From assembly GCF_014356525.2 (NCBI RefSeq), contig NC_052505.1:6148794-6212793 (forward strand): DNA of 64,000 nucleotides. Reading direction: 5' to 3'. Position 1 is the first letter of the stretch. The number at the start of each line of letters is the position of its first letter. The notes under the pieces were generated by a model that searched no databases, was not told the DNA's origin, and saw only the letters and a program-made list of their open reading frames with translations. Of this stretch, positions 9,911 to 22,167 are shown piece after piece. A program made the translations under genes and the position numbers. The stretch comes from Nilaparvata lugens. Its lineage: Eukaryota; Arthropoda; Insecta; Hemiptera; Delphacidae.

Positions 9911-12856
9911 AGCTGGAATATTATTTTATTTCATCCTAATACCTGAAATATTTTTTCAGGTGTGATTAACCTATTTCAACTTCCAAACAAAATAATACCG
10001 TAAAACCTAGTCCAATGACCAATGTTAGAGTTCAATCAGTGGACCAACTGGTAATGACTACATTGAGCTTTCACTTGGCGTAAAATTCGATAAGTATCAT
10101 TAGAACGGAAAAACTTATGTTATCTTACCCCTATGTGGCTTTTCTTGATTCTTATGAATGCTGAAAATCCTGAAGGTTCTCGAATATGTTGTAGCATTAC
10201 TCAAGGGGTAGATAAATATAGAATTTATTTATGAAATACGTAGGTTTTCAATCAAGACATATAACCCTGATGAGTTTTCTTTTTTCTTTTATAGAGAATG
10301 ATCTATAACTAAATCATGTCAGAGGGGAGTTACTGTTTCTATTCATCATCATATTGGACTAGATCACATACATCATCATCTTTATTCGTGTTATCAGGCT
10401 CTTAGACGAACCGCATCTGTATATTGAATCAATTTGGAGGATCATAATACATAACTGGTGAATAATGAATTTTGGATTGATTTTTAAACTGAATTAGAAT
10501 ATTTCAAAACTAAATTAGAATTTTAGTGGGTATTCATCATATTTTGGCAAGAATTACAACCTTTCATTGTTTGATACCTTCCCAACACCTCCCTTCTAGA
10601 TTGTTTGACGCAATCTATCCAGGAAGTCATAGATGAAGATTACTGAATGTCTGAATAACTGAATTACTGAACAGATATAAATATTTAGGATATTCCTCAT
10701 TAGATCAAAACATTGATCTAAGCTGTTCATTTTGATTTTTGTTTGGAACTATTATGATTTCAATAACCGGATTTATGGAGCTAAAATGTGACAAGGTGGG
10801 TGCCGAGATCCCAGCTTCCCAGCATCATCAGGTGTTGAAAGTTTTCTTGTTCGAGGGTGACTCGACTGGGGGAGGCTTCTCTGGACCACACTAACTGGAC
10901 AATCAGACAGGATCTGTGGAAACTCGTATTTTTGACAAGTTCTCAGCTACAATGCTGTTGTCATATTATTATTCCAGTCCTTGAGTTTCTCATCTGAAGT
11001 GTACTTCCAACATAATCTGTGCATCACCACAACAGTGTTATTCCAATAAGTATAACTACTACAGAGTACTTTTCAAAATATTGTTGCTCATCAGATTCAT
11101 CTCTAAGGCATTGGATTGGATATTTATTGAAAGGTAAATTTTGCTTCAAGACTTCAGAAAGTTAAAGAATATAATAGAATGATTTTCTTCCTTTTATGCT
11201 TAGCAGTAATATGTTAGGATGCAGTCGATTCCCTCTAATTAGTTAGGCAGTTTGTGAAGATGAAAGAGAATTTGATACAATTGTGAACTAGCTCTTCACT
11301 TCCTTGAAAATAAAATTTTATTTGAGACCTTAGAACCGTATTCAGTTTGAAATGCTCCTAAACTCCTTGCTCTTTTTTATCATAACTTATTTCAATAGCC
11401 CACAATTTTTTAAACAAATCGAATTGCTTATTATGACCCGTTGTCATTGCTTTAGAAATTATTGGAAACAAGGGTGGTGGCTCAGCTACTGGAGCGTCTT
11501 AGCTTATTCAGTGTTGATTTTACTACATTGGTTTAATTCACATTCCGTAAGAAATTCAGTGTATCTTCTTTTACCTTAAACTTCTCTCGCACAAAAAACA
11601 TATCTATGTCAGCTTAATATGAGCTTTAAACTATGAACGTGAACATTCTATCATTCTCCATAACAGTTCATCGTAATGACCAGTTTTGAGTAATCCACAT
11701 CTAAGGTAGAATAAAAGCGTTTGTAGTTTCATAACGTGGATAGTAAATCGAACTACGCATTGGTCATCCACAAATAAATTTTAATTTTAAATTATTCGTG
11801 GAACTATTTTTTGATTGATTTGTTCATCTTTGTATCCATAAAATGAAGACATTGAATAGATATTTCAAACATTGCGATCTCCAGCCTATTTATATTTCCA
11901 GCAATAAATATTATTGATTATGGATTTAACCTAGAATGGAGGTCTGCCAACCAATCAAACGATTGAGCTGAAAGAAGAAGATGGATTCAATTCATAGATT
12001 CAATATTGAATTCGAATGGAGTGTAGAGAATTCTTTACATTCATTGGTCGAGGGACATCCAAGCGATATTTTGGATAAAAGGATTGAATTTCAAACTTTT
12101 AAATACGCTTTTATTGAAGTCTTCACTGAATGTGGGGCATTTAGATCCCTTGTATTTGAGTATTCATCCACTAAATAAGCCAGCGACAGCTAAATACACC
12201 ATCTCCAGTCTTTGCAGTCATGCAGCTAACAAGTAAATTGCACGGCGTTGGCGTTGCACGTTGCACTGGCAGCCAGTGTTGAGTTCTTCTGGTCATCACA
12301 TCGCCGAGTGTCGGCGAGATCACAAAATGTCGGCCGGAAACAGTAGACTTCATTCGCTGAAGAAATTACGATTGCCGCTGCAAGCCGCTGGCATTCTTGC
12401 AACTCGCTAACGATGCGATGCCAACCGCTTGACAGACTGCAATCAGCTGTTCTTATGCGTCTTGAACGCATGCGCTCTCACTACCCCAATCAACTGCAAC
12501 TATTCAATTTTGATTTATATTTAGGGTTCCAGAGCACAAAAAGGGGGGAAAATTGGAGGAATGGAGCAAACAATTCATACTACTACAGACATCAATCATG
12601 CAATGAATACCATAAGAGAATTTAAGATGCGACCCTTGAATGCATAAATATATATAAAAGCAGGCGTTACCGGTGCTCCGCAACGGTCTGTGAAAAGCAC
12701 AAAAATATTTAATCTAGCCTTAACTTATAGTTTCATGCTGATATTCACAACTGTAATAGTTTACAATAGAAAACCTTTTGGATTGGTCTTTTAAACGTTG
12801 TATCACAAATAAAATAGATTTGTTTCGATTATTAAAATATTATATTGATTAATAAA
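9911..12856. other. Mostly AT-rich DNA with one GC-richer patch
   Basis: No supported gene. A GC-richer patch at about 12210-12480 carries short overlapping frames on both strands but no recognisable domain; frame 11352-11579 and frame 11981-12178 look random. A TATATAAAAG box at 12651 is listed separately. Confidence 0.35.
12651..12660 (+). promoter_or_regulatory. Possible TATA box
   Basis: TATATAAAAG matches the animal TATA consensus and is followed by a GC-richer stretch (12661-12695) where initiation would fall. AT-rich DNA produces such matches by chance and no transcript can be tied to it. Confidence 0.2.
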
Positions 12857-13180
12857 AATTAAAATAGATCGATAACCATCCTTAGTAAATCGATAAACTA
12901 AACCTGCGTTTACACCAAAGTTATTAACAAAATTTTAAGAACTTAATCATTATAGATTTTATTAGATTGAACATGACTTATCATACACCATGATGTGCAT
13001 ACACTGTATGCAGACACTGTCACAGTATATGTTTGTCAAGTTCCGTTCAATCTAATATAATCTATAAGGATTAAGTTATTGACATTTTGTTAATAACTTT
13101 GGTGTAAACGCAACTTCAATGTAAAATTTCAAGATAATCAGTTAAGTAGAGGTGATGATGTGTCAAACATGACGTTATTA
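12857..13180 (+). repeat. Dispersed repeat split by a MITE
   Basis: The flanks 12857-12898 (ATAACCATCCTTAGTAAAT) and 13118-13165 (TGTAAAATTTCAAGATAATC, then CAGTTAAGTAG) correspond to one continuous sequence at 34645-34745 and, inverted, at 52865-52965. In those two copies the halves are joined directly, so this copy was interrupted by the element at 12901-13116. Confidence 0.75.
12901..13116. mobile_element. MITE family A, copy 1 (216 bp)
   Basis: Inverted ends carry GCGTTTACACCAAAGTTATT on the left and its complement on the right, continuing into near-complementary arms (TATAGATT...ATTAGATTGAAC). The interior is short and non-coding. A second copy lies at 24713-24891 in the opposite orientation. 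TA sits immediately left of the element and the 24.7-kb copy is flanked by TA on both sides, so a TA target, as in the Tc1/mariner group, is plausible but unproven. Compared with copy 2 it has about 30-40 extra central bases. Confidence 0.85.
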
Positions 13181-13278
13181 TTTCGTATGATGATCTAGAT
13201 AAAATGTACCTGTATAAACCATTAAAAGTATAGATTACGCGATTTCTTGTACATCAGTGGATGTAGATTATGTGATTT

Positions 13279-13843
13279 CGTTTGAATCCTACATACGTGA
13301 ACGTTTTACCAATAAATTTCAAGTATAATACTTCCAAACAATATTATTATTATTGAATGATCCTGATTTCAACTACTTCTACATCAATGGTTCCGAAACT
13401 TATTGGAATTGCGACCCACTATTTCTCGCTTTAATACTTTCGCTACTAAAGAGATTAGGATGGTAAATCCTAATACATATGTTCACGTATGTTGGATTCA
13501 AACGTACAAGAATGAATTGTCAAATGACTCACAACGAGAGTATGAATAAAGATGTATTGTCAACCAGCAAAATTAATTATTGTTTGATGAGAGAAGTAAA
13601 AATTGATAATAATAATGATCTATATAGCCTACATAAGGACTATGGACAAGTCATGATAAACACTATTGAACCAACCTAATCTATTGAAGTGTTGAAGTGA
13701 GAAATAATGGGTCGCGATTCCAATAAGTTTCGGAACCACTGATGTAGAAGTAGGTGAAATCAGGATCATTCAATAATATTGTTTGGAAGTATTATACTTG
13801 AAATTTATTGGTAAAACGTTCACGTATGTAGGATTCAAACGTA
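13279..13843. mobile_element. Large foldback element with internal third arm fragment
   Basis: Left arm 13279-13440 and right arm 13686-13843 are reverse complements over about 155 bases; landmarks are GTTTGAATCCTACATACGTG, CCAATAAATTTCAAGTATAA and CCGAAACTTATTGGAAT. The spacer at about 13480-13512 holds a third partial copy of the arm end (TTCACGTATGTTGGATTCAA) in the right-arm orientation. Compared with the right side, the left flank has an insert of about 26 bp between CTTGTAC and CGTTTGAATCC. A 66-codon frame in the spacer (13479-13679) has no family resemblance. Confidence 0.85.
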
Positions 13844-13851
13844 CAAGAAAT

Positions 13852-16800
13852 TCTCACATTACTGTATATAAGTTTGTGGAAGTGATGTATTAAACCTGAT
13901 ACTATAGCATGGAACTGCCAAGGAATTATTGAAATATTTCAGCATAGTTCGTTTCTATGTTACTCACCACTCGCATGTTTCGGATGCGAGAGAAGCCCGA
14001 AGCTTTTCATTGTTAATAAGCATTTTTACGTGTACAGCTTCATGAAGGGCCACACCCCCTCGCAGCCTCCTTCAATAATTTGAATAGCTATTGTTTCAGA
14101 GCCGCAAACACAAAGCTCATTGTTGTTAAGATGGAAGATGCGAATCTCTTTAGGAGAAAATATATTTGCATATAGTTATAAATAGCCACTAAAGCAGGAG
14201 TACAACACATTTTTTACCATGTACGACTCACAAACCTCAACTATCCTGCTTACCACATAACTTATCAGTCTACCTTTTAATTTTCTTAAACGATTCTATT
14301 ATCCAGTATACTTATCACCGCAGTAACTCACACTGAGATCTGGTAGACGATAAGGCTCATAAAGTACAAGCTGATCATAACTTTAATTTCTGAATAGAGC
14401 TATATGTTTGGGATAATCCTTGTACAATCTATTAAGTTTATACTATACGATATAACGGTCATGTTGCAGAAGTTCTTATCGACAAACAAAATACTATGTG
14501 ATCAATCAGATGCTTTATCGAAAATAATAATGTTATTTCAGGCGTATAATTTGGTAGAGGCAAGTCCTTCGACCTACTATTTGCTTCGATATTTTTATTT
14601 TATGAAGTAGCTTAGAAATCGCATCCCCAACAAAAGCTGCAATAGTTTTTTTCAAGTAGGACGGATTGAAAAAGGTTTTCTTAGCTTCTGGCCATGTTCT
14701 CCAATATCAAATTGAAATTTATAGGTTCTAACTAAGTTCCAATATTGATAGAGACCAATAAACTTAGTTAATTTCTATTATGTTATTTCACCTGTTTATA
14801 TGCTTCTATGTTGTCAAGGGTCTCTGAATAGCAGAATGGTCAATTAATAAAATAATACAGAAAAGCTGGATAGAAAGTCGCAAATAAAATAGTAAATCTT
14901 TTTCCCAGCAGGAGAATACTTCGAATAGAAGTCTCCATTATTCCTTTATCACCGCTAGTTCTTGTCTTCACGTCATAACTGAACTTTTCTAATACCTTCA
15001 AGGAAGTGCAAATATTTCAACTTATGACCTCAAATGTCTAGCTCTTATCACTTCTTTAACCATATTATAAATACGAGTACATCCAGCACTCACATATCAT
15101 GCTGGTCCATTGCAGACTCCTAACAAGCAGGAGCTTTCCTCAGCACAAGCGCAAGTCCCATTCAGCATGCACGCCTTTCTACTTACACAATTAGCCGTAG
15201 CATTACTTCGCATTTACAGCTCAATTTAATGTTTACGATATTCACATTGGTCTAGTTGGGGTGAGGAATTCAGCACTTGTCTGGATTTATTATGTTGCAT
15301 TTTCATTGCAGCAGATTGCAACTACAGCCCTATAAGTAGGAAATGGCGCGAGCGCTATCTTCATTTGATCAGCTCGCCTAACTAATAAAAGGAATTATTA
15401 TACTTGGACTATTCAGGACTAAAATACCCACGTGGGGTACTATTACAGCCGACTGATTGGAAAACAGGATATACAGGCACCGTTAATGTTTTATGAGTAG
15501 GACGCACTTCAGACTAAATAAATGCGTCTACACTTCTAAAACTTTATGCCGTTTCATTTTTTGTGTAATGTAACAGTAAAGATTTATTTGTAATGATAAA
15601 ATTCTGCAAAGCTTTTTGCATATTATTTGATGTGGTAGGTAGAAGCTCTACAATGTTAAGTGAAACTCTTTTCTACAAGAGGTGGCTTCCCAGAGGAAAG
15701 TATTATGATACAAATAAATGTACATGAGTTTGTAGCTAGAGAGGAACTCACACTCAGATGCTTTGAGGATTAAGGAGTGTTAGGCCTATTCATTGTATTT
15801 AATGATTGAATTTTTTATGAAACACTCGCAGTAATCATAATCTAATTTGTCATTAGATGATTTATCAATCAGATAGATGATTTATCATGCCATTCTGTTC
15901 TCAAAAAAGGACTAGCATCATCAAACATGCTACCAGAGAGGTCTTAGTAATTATTACTTATTATTAATAAGTAATAACTTAGTAATTATTACTTATCACT
16001 TATAACTTATTCTATCTTATTCTACCTACACACCTTTAAAATTAAAGTTGTCTTGTGGGTACTCTCAACTTTTGTACGTTAATGACTGGCAAATAGATGA
16101 AGAGCTACTGGAGAACTTATTTGAAAATCTAAGCTGAATAATTTATTCATTTCACTGAATCGCCATTCCGGGGATTATTTCATTCGGCAAGATTCCATTC
16201 TCTAATAATATCTGCAGTTGGAAAACATTCCAATTAGTTGCCAAGTTGAACAGTTTAGATAGCTCAGCATCGACCGACCTGGATCGAATGTAATGGAACA
16301 TTGAATGGAAAATACCTATTGGCGAATCTAAGCTTTTCTTATTGGTTCGCATTCCACAGAATAATTCAACTGGCTCATAGAATTATAGGCCTATCGAGAT
16401 TCTTGTGTTTCAATCGTGCACCTGGATGTTTGTTACATTTGCTATTCAATCTATCATTGCAAATAAAGTAAATAATGTATTGTAGCATTGGAATATTTAT
16501 CAACATTCAAATTTAATCAGCTGATGGACCTTGGTTGAACTTGTATTTCACTAACAATATACACGTACATTCAAAGCACTTGGGTATCAAGTGAGAATTT
16601 AATTTTACAATAGGAGTTATGGAATGAGTAATATTATGAAAAAGTACGATTATAAAGAATTATTGGAACCCTCCCAGATCCGGATGATACCGGATTAAGG
16701 AGCAATAAATATTATAAATCTGTAATAAAAATGAGTATTGTACTTGTGATGAATCTTATACAACCAACCTCATTTCTACTGATATTATCATAGTATCATA

Positions 16801-18540
16801 TTATCATAGTCGATTAATTGCACAATCATTACCTGTAGCTATAACATGCATTATTAGAAGAGATTTCGCATTCTACAAGTATCTTTACATTTTCTATGGC
16901 AAATTTCCAGATCCTGCGTTTCAAATTCCTACTAGATTGTGAAATTATGTATAATCATAATCACCAAATAATTATTTAAAAAAAAAGTTAATCCAGAACA
17001 AACTGTTTGAAAAAGTGGACAGAGGAGGTACAGCATTAGTTAGTAACAGAAGGATAACATGACGTTGATAGAAGTTAACTTTCGATATGTTCTACGATTT
17101 TCGACGAATGTTTAAAAGCAGAAACCTATTTGAAAATCTTGCAGTAGTAGGGTACGACTACAACAGGGCCCACTCTGCCCCCTAAACCCAAGGACGCACC
17201 CCCCTCTAAATTTCCCAAATTTCAAGTTTTTGCAACAATCCCCTACGCCCCAAATAAACAAGATTTTTTTCAACGCCCCTCCCTTTGTGCAATGAATAAT
17301 TGTTGCAAAACAATTGACGCGTATATTCTTATGTTAATTCTTATCGAATACAGATCAGAATAATCACATCATACAGAGAATAATGACATATCACAATTCA
17401 CTTTCAATCCATACATGTCATATGAGCCTTTATTATTATAAATGGATTTTCGGGATCACTCATTCACGATGCAAACGATGCAATTGAAGTTTTGTGTAAT
17501 AGATTCCAAACTTTTTCCAGTGTCAAAACGTGAATTTTTCTAAACATCGAAATGATTATATTGATCTTTCATGGATATTGGGTTACAAAAATGTGAAAAG
17601 TCCATGAACTTGAATGATTTATATATTAATTTATACTCTGTAGGATAAAAAAGTTTAGGTAGCTCGTTCCGAATTGTATTGAAGCCATAATAATCATAGG
17701 TGTGACATGATCATGCTTGGGTCCCTACGAAGCAGATCTGATAGGGGTAGAGAACAATTAAACACGATTGCTCTCTTGTGATCCTATTTTTCTCCGACTC
17801 TACTACACCTGAACGCAAGCCAACAATAATTCAACTAGAACAATAATTTGCTTCATTGTACAACCACTCGTATCTGACTTAATTTTTGAGCCAAGGTTTG
17901 ACAAAATCTTGTTGTACAGTTATTTATTATAAGCTAGTAGAGATAAAACAATGTGGACATATTCTTTGTTGTATTGATGATTTAGCTTCATTTGGTGGCA
18001 TCATGAGAAACAGAAACCTATCATCTCTCTCAGATTCCAGAATTTTGCTCGAAGATCCTCCCGATATAATTTAATGTAAAGAAATTTGATATAATTTATC
18101 AAATTCTATCATGAGTATAAACTTTTATTTTGATTCATTTCGAGAATTTATTTGCTGAACTCAGTTCAGAAGAGAAGAAATGGAAATATTACATTAAAAT
18201 TCACATTTTAAGTAGTCACAGATAACTCCCCTATTGTTTCCAGAAATCAAGAATATGATTGCACATGATTTTCCTTTACTGCTGCTATCACCAAAAGAAA
18301 TAAAATGTTGATGGAAGTGGTTTGTATTCTTCCTAGTGACAACAGTCAAATAAATTAACATGATGGGTGCAGATAACAGAAAGCGAAGCTTTTACAGTTG
18401 ACAACAGAGTGATGAGCCGAATGATATTTTACAGGAACAAGGAAAACTATCTCCAATGGAATTACAATTTGGCTGTTTAATTGACATGACTTTTCGGGGC
18501 ATCACTCTTCTAATAGGATTTATCTTTCGTAAACAGTTCT
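13852..18540. other. AT-rich intergenic DNA
   Basis: Nothing supported. Notes: palindromic low-complexity TAATTATTACTTATTA motifs at 15946-16010; a C-rich stretch at about 17165-17285; short frames at 14404-14610, 16152-16352 and 17886-18074 without recognisable content. Confidence 0.4.
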
Positions 18541-18576
18541 AGTATTCACAAAGCGCAAAGGAGTATTCACAAAGCG
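18541..18576 (+). repeat. 21-bp tandem duplication
   Basis: AGTATTCACAAAGCG occurs at 18541 and again at 18562, giving a 21-base period over about 1.7 copies. Confidence 0.85.
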
Positions 18577-18868
18577 ACTTTTTAAGGAGTTTGACGAGTA
18601 TTTGGTGAAATCTTTCCAAAACAAAACCTTTTTCAAGCTTCGTTTGATCGACGACCCACTAATGAATGGATGGATATTCTCAATTATGTCCAAACCGAGA
18701 GAGCATTCTTTTCATCCGTATTTAAAAGCAAACCAGTTTCTTAGGATAAGAAAAAGTGCAAAGACAAAATTTATTTCCAGAACTCAACTTACTCGCTCTG
18801 TCACTCTCTCACTCTTCCGTTTTCTTTCTCTCTTACACGTGTCAGTACAAAAAACGCTCCGATCTTAA

Positions 18869-19069
18869 TTGTTGAACGAAGAAATCTGGGTCAGAATGTT
18901 TTCACATTTTGGAAAGAAGGCTCATCGTGCGTCACAACGTTATTATACAACAGCAGGCTTTGTCCCAAATAAGGCTCATTTAATGGACAGTAAAATGAAG
19001 ATAGCGGTCCGATTGGAAACAAAAGAAATGTTATCAGTCTCTTATTCCAGTAAAAACTCCGGTGATTAG
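18869..19069 (+). other. Open frame of 66 codons, unrecognised
   Basis: The frame opens at a TTG codon and has balanced, coding-like composition (for example ASQRYYTTAGFVPNK). No motif is decisive. The opposite strand is also open over nearly the same span. It might be an exon or transposase relic, but no splice sites or inverted ends support either. Confidence 0.15.
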
Positions 19070-19091
19070 AGTGGTGAAATGCCAAACTCAC

Positions 19092-21240
19092 GACAGAAAA
19101 CTGGTAGAATGTAACTTACGTTTTTTCAGAAATCCTGTTAGATTGATGGTTGTTTTGGTCCCATTGATCAGCTATTGTTTATTGGCGAATTAAGTGTTGA
19201 TTCTCTCTCTGATGAAATGGGAGAGTGTTTATGCGATTCAATCTTTTAGTGAGTGGATGCAAGTGGTAGAGTTTCGATCTATCTTTAAAACAATCTAATT
19301 GCTTGAATTCACTCAAATCTCAAATACTAATCAAAAATCATGAAGAAGAACCATGAGAAATAATTTCAGAGCAAAAAGAAGAGTGTTGCAGTCTATTATA
19401 ATTATTCATTCACATGCTTAGCTCTATGAGCTACGCGTAAAGAGAGAAATAGCCACCCGGCCACCCCTTACTAGATCACGCCCCCTCGTTTGTAATACTC
19501 CTGGCCACATTGTACTCTTCTAGACGCACATCTGAATGATACCCTTTAAAACTATTATTCTGGAAAAATCTCTAGTTATCATGGATTCTTCAAAAAGTTC
19601 ATATTCCTTTACATTCAACTTCATCATTATTTCTAATTCAACGTTTTCTCTTAAAGTCTTTAGCAACTCCCTTCAACAAACAAGATTAAATTTTGTTTTT
19701 ATCTATAGTACCATCTAACGAATTCGCGCTCTGAATGAAATACCTGCAACAATCTTTAATAGCCCAATATAGAAATTATGTAGCAATTTTGTTTCAAAAA
19801 TGTGTATGATCAATTTTATGTTTACCCCATTACTCCATTTCACCCCAATTTTAGAAATGTTCTAATGGTGCATCAATATTCTGTTCCATGAAATGTGTGT
19901 GATTTAATTCATTTTACATACATTTCAATTTTTAGACTTCTCGAAATTGAATGATTGATTTTGAGAGATACTTCCATATTTTGATGAGAGATGAATCCCC
20001 TTTTGTTGCTGAACTACCTAATACCTAGAAAGATACCTAGTCAGTATGAGTCGAGGCAACTGTGAAATTGAAAATTAGCGGAGGAAGTTTGATTTGAAAT
20101 GTAAGAGAAACGTGATGAGCACGTCATCACAAGTTTCAGTGAGTACCGTAAGTTTTTTCGTTGGAGAAGAAATTGATAGCTAAACTTTAAAAGCGTTCAT
20201 GAACTGATTGCATCAAGCAACGTCATTAATAGATTCACATCTAATTCAGCTGCCGTATGTTCCAATTCTCAACCACTTCTGTTCCGCTCAATCCGGGTGT
20301 TCGATTCTGCTTCAATTTCCTGCACATTCATCTTTGTGCTTCGATGTGCCGCCGAGAGCGAATCCAGGATAAGCATCTCCCCATCTCCTCATCACTGCAT
20401 CTCCTTGGCCCTCCCTCATAGAGCGAGCGATTTCTCTATGCGCCCAGCTCCCAGATTGCCTACTTTCTACCTAATCACCTATCATTATCATCACTTGAAA
20501 TTACAAAGTATTATTTTGCTGTTATTAGACCAAGCCTTGCTGAGGTAGTTGACTCAGATCGCAGATAATGTCTGAATCCTATGCCATAATTTATTATGCT
20601 CAAGAAACACAACCAATGAAATCTCTATTTTGAACAAACTATTGGCCAGTATGATAATTTATAGCATTCCCCAGGGGCTAAGACGAGCTAATTGCTATCG
20701 ACAAAAGTGTAGGATTTTTCTTCTGTAAAATATACCAAAACAACTTTACAAGATGTGATCAGTTTAATAAGACAAACATGGTACTGATATTAATTATTAT
20801 TATTAATCAGATCTACCACAGCTAAATTAAAAAATTAACGAATAATCATCATTCAATTATTTTAAAGTGATTCTATTTAAGTCTTTAAATCCATTAAAAT
20901 TACTATTTTATTTTGTGAAGAGGCCTAATCGAGATGAAACAAGCTTGTGGTTACATAGTTCCAAGTTAAATTCACGAGAAGTTATATTGAATATAATATT
21001 CTCTCATCTCAAGAATTATATTCTATGTATGATATCCTTCAAATTGATCATCACTAGGATCGGAGAATGAGCAAAGATAGTTAATATTATAATGTAAATT
21101 CTGTACTCTGTATTTAATACAAAAGTTGAGCAGTTCCTATAATTTCATTTATGATTCTATATAAATTGTGGAAAGTCATTCATAAGAAGTGATAGATTTT
21201 CACTTTATTTCGAAGTATGGTATTGTACTCACTATAACCT
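19092..21240. other. AT-rich intergenic DNA
   Basis: No gene or structured repeat recognised. A modestly GC-richer stretch at 20230-20480 carries an uninformative 83-codon frame (20297-20548). Confidence 0.4.
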
Positions 21241-21247
21241 TAGTGTC

Positions 21248-21351
21248 CGGTTTCCCATTAGGGAACTTTGGACTATATACGGCGAGGTGGAACTACCCTT
21301 GGGTCTCCCCACCATTCAAAGCCATACGCTAATAATAATAATAATAATACC
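21248..21351 (+). mobile_element. 5'-truncated SINE tail with AAT repeats
   Basis: GGTGGAAC, then TCCCCACCA, then AAAGCCATACG matches in order the 3' end of the complete SINE 800 bases downstream (GGTGGAACATTCCCG, TCCCCACCAACA, AAAGCCATACG). It ends in (TAA)n at about 21330-21349. No tRNA head is present, as expected for a 5'-truncated copy or a second family sharing the same tail. Confidence 0.7.
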
Positions 21352-21888
21352 AGATTGAGTTATAATTACACTATACTCTGTACTGGACATGGGTTTCTAT
21401 GTCTTCTTCGATTAACGTGGAAAATTCTACCACTTTTCATAAACGTGCTGAACATCTTATCACTCGCAATCATTAAACCAGATCAGCATTTAATTGGACT
21501 TCAAAGAAGAATTTAATTGATACTGCGTAGAAATTGTAGTAATTTGTAGTTATTCAACAAGAATAATTTGTCACTATAATTCATTGGAATTGAAAGTACT
21601 TGAATCATCATTACCCAGAGATGATTTATGATGAACGCTTGATATGATTAATGTATTTTTTCTGAGCGGAAAATTTTCCAATACGTTCCATTATGATGAG
21701 TAATTATGTTATAGCCACACAAAAAAGTCCTGTAATGAGTTCAAACAAAGTGATAGCTGATTCCACTAGCTAGGAGAAATGAACGATTATGAATAATAAT
21801 TTATTGGTTCCATTCTGTCTTTGGCCAAATTCCATCACGAATATAACCTAAATTCATTAAGTTTACTTGTTTTCAACCATTAGTTACA

Positions 21889-22167
21889 TTTTCCACCAAA
21901 CTGGAGTGATCCGTGGTCTAGTGGATAGAGTGCTTGCGTAGCAGCATAGAGATCCCGGGTTCGAACCCCTCTCATTACCAAAAGTTTTTTTAACCAGATC
22001 ACTCCCGTGTTATCGGATGGGCACGTTAAACTGTCGGTCCCGGCTGAAGTATGACAGTCGTAAGGCCCATTGACGGCTTAAATTATATATTCAGGCGGTG
22101 GAACATTCCCGAAAGGGAACTCCCCACCAACAAAAGCCATACGAATTTATTTTTTTTCCACCAAACT
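21889..22167. repeat. Target-site duplication pair of the SINE
   Basis: TTTTCCACCAAACT at 21889-21902 and again at 22154-22167, identical in all 14 bases. It fixes both ends of the insertion. Confidence 0.93.
21903..22153 (+). mobile_element. Complete tRNA-headed SINE with 14-bp target-site duplication
   Basis: The head has an A box (TGGTCTAGTGGATAGAGTGC) and a B box (GGGTTCGAACCCC), resembling an Arg- or Glu-type tRNA. The body contains a GGATGGGCACGTTAAACTGT block, a GGTCCCGGCTG block and a small hairpin (TTCCCGAAAGGGAA). The 3' end reads AAAGCCATACGAATTTA followed by a T run. The 14 bases TTTTCCACCAAACT flank it exactly at 21889-21902 and 22154-22167. That is a textbook LINE-mediated insertion, and the perfect duplication indicates recent activity. 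Confidence 0.92.

Noticed and set aside
15946..16010. Structured palindrome or origin-like sequence
   Set aside because: The TAATTATTACTTATT repeats are simple low-complexity DNA without a distinct stem-loop plan.
18891..19091. Mariner transposase fragment (VVTHDE phrase on the minus strand)
   Set aside because: One short phrase resembles the mariner GDE region, but the neighbouring residues do not fit and no inverted ends are visible.
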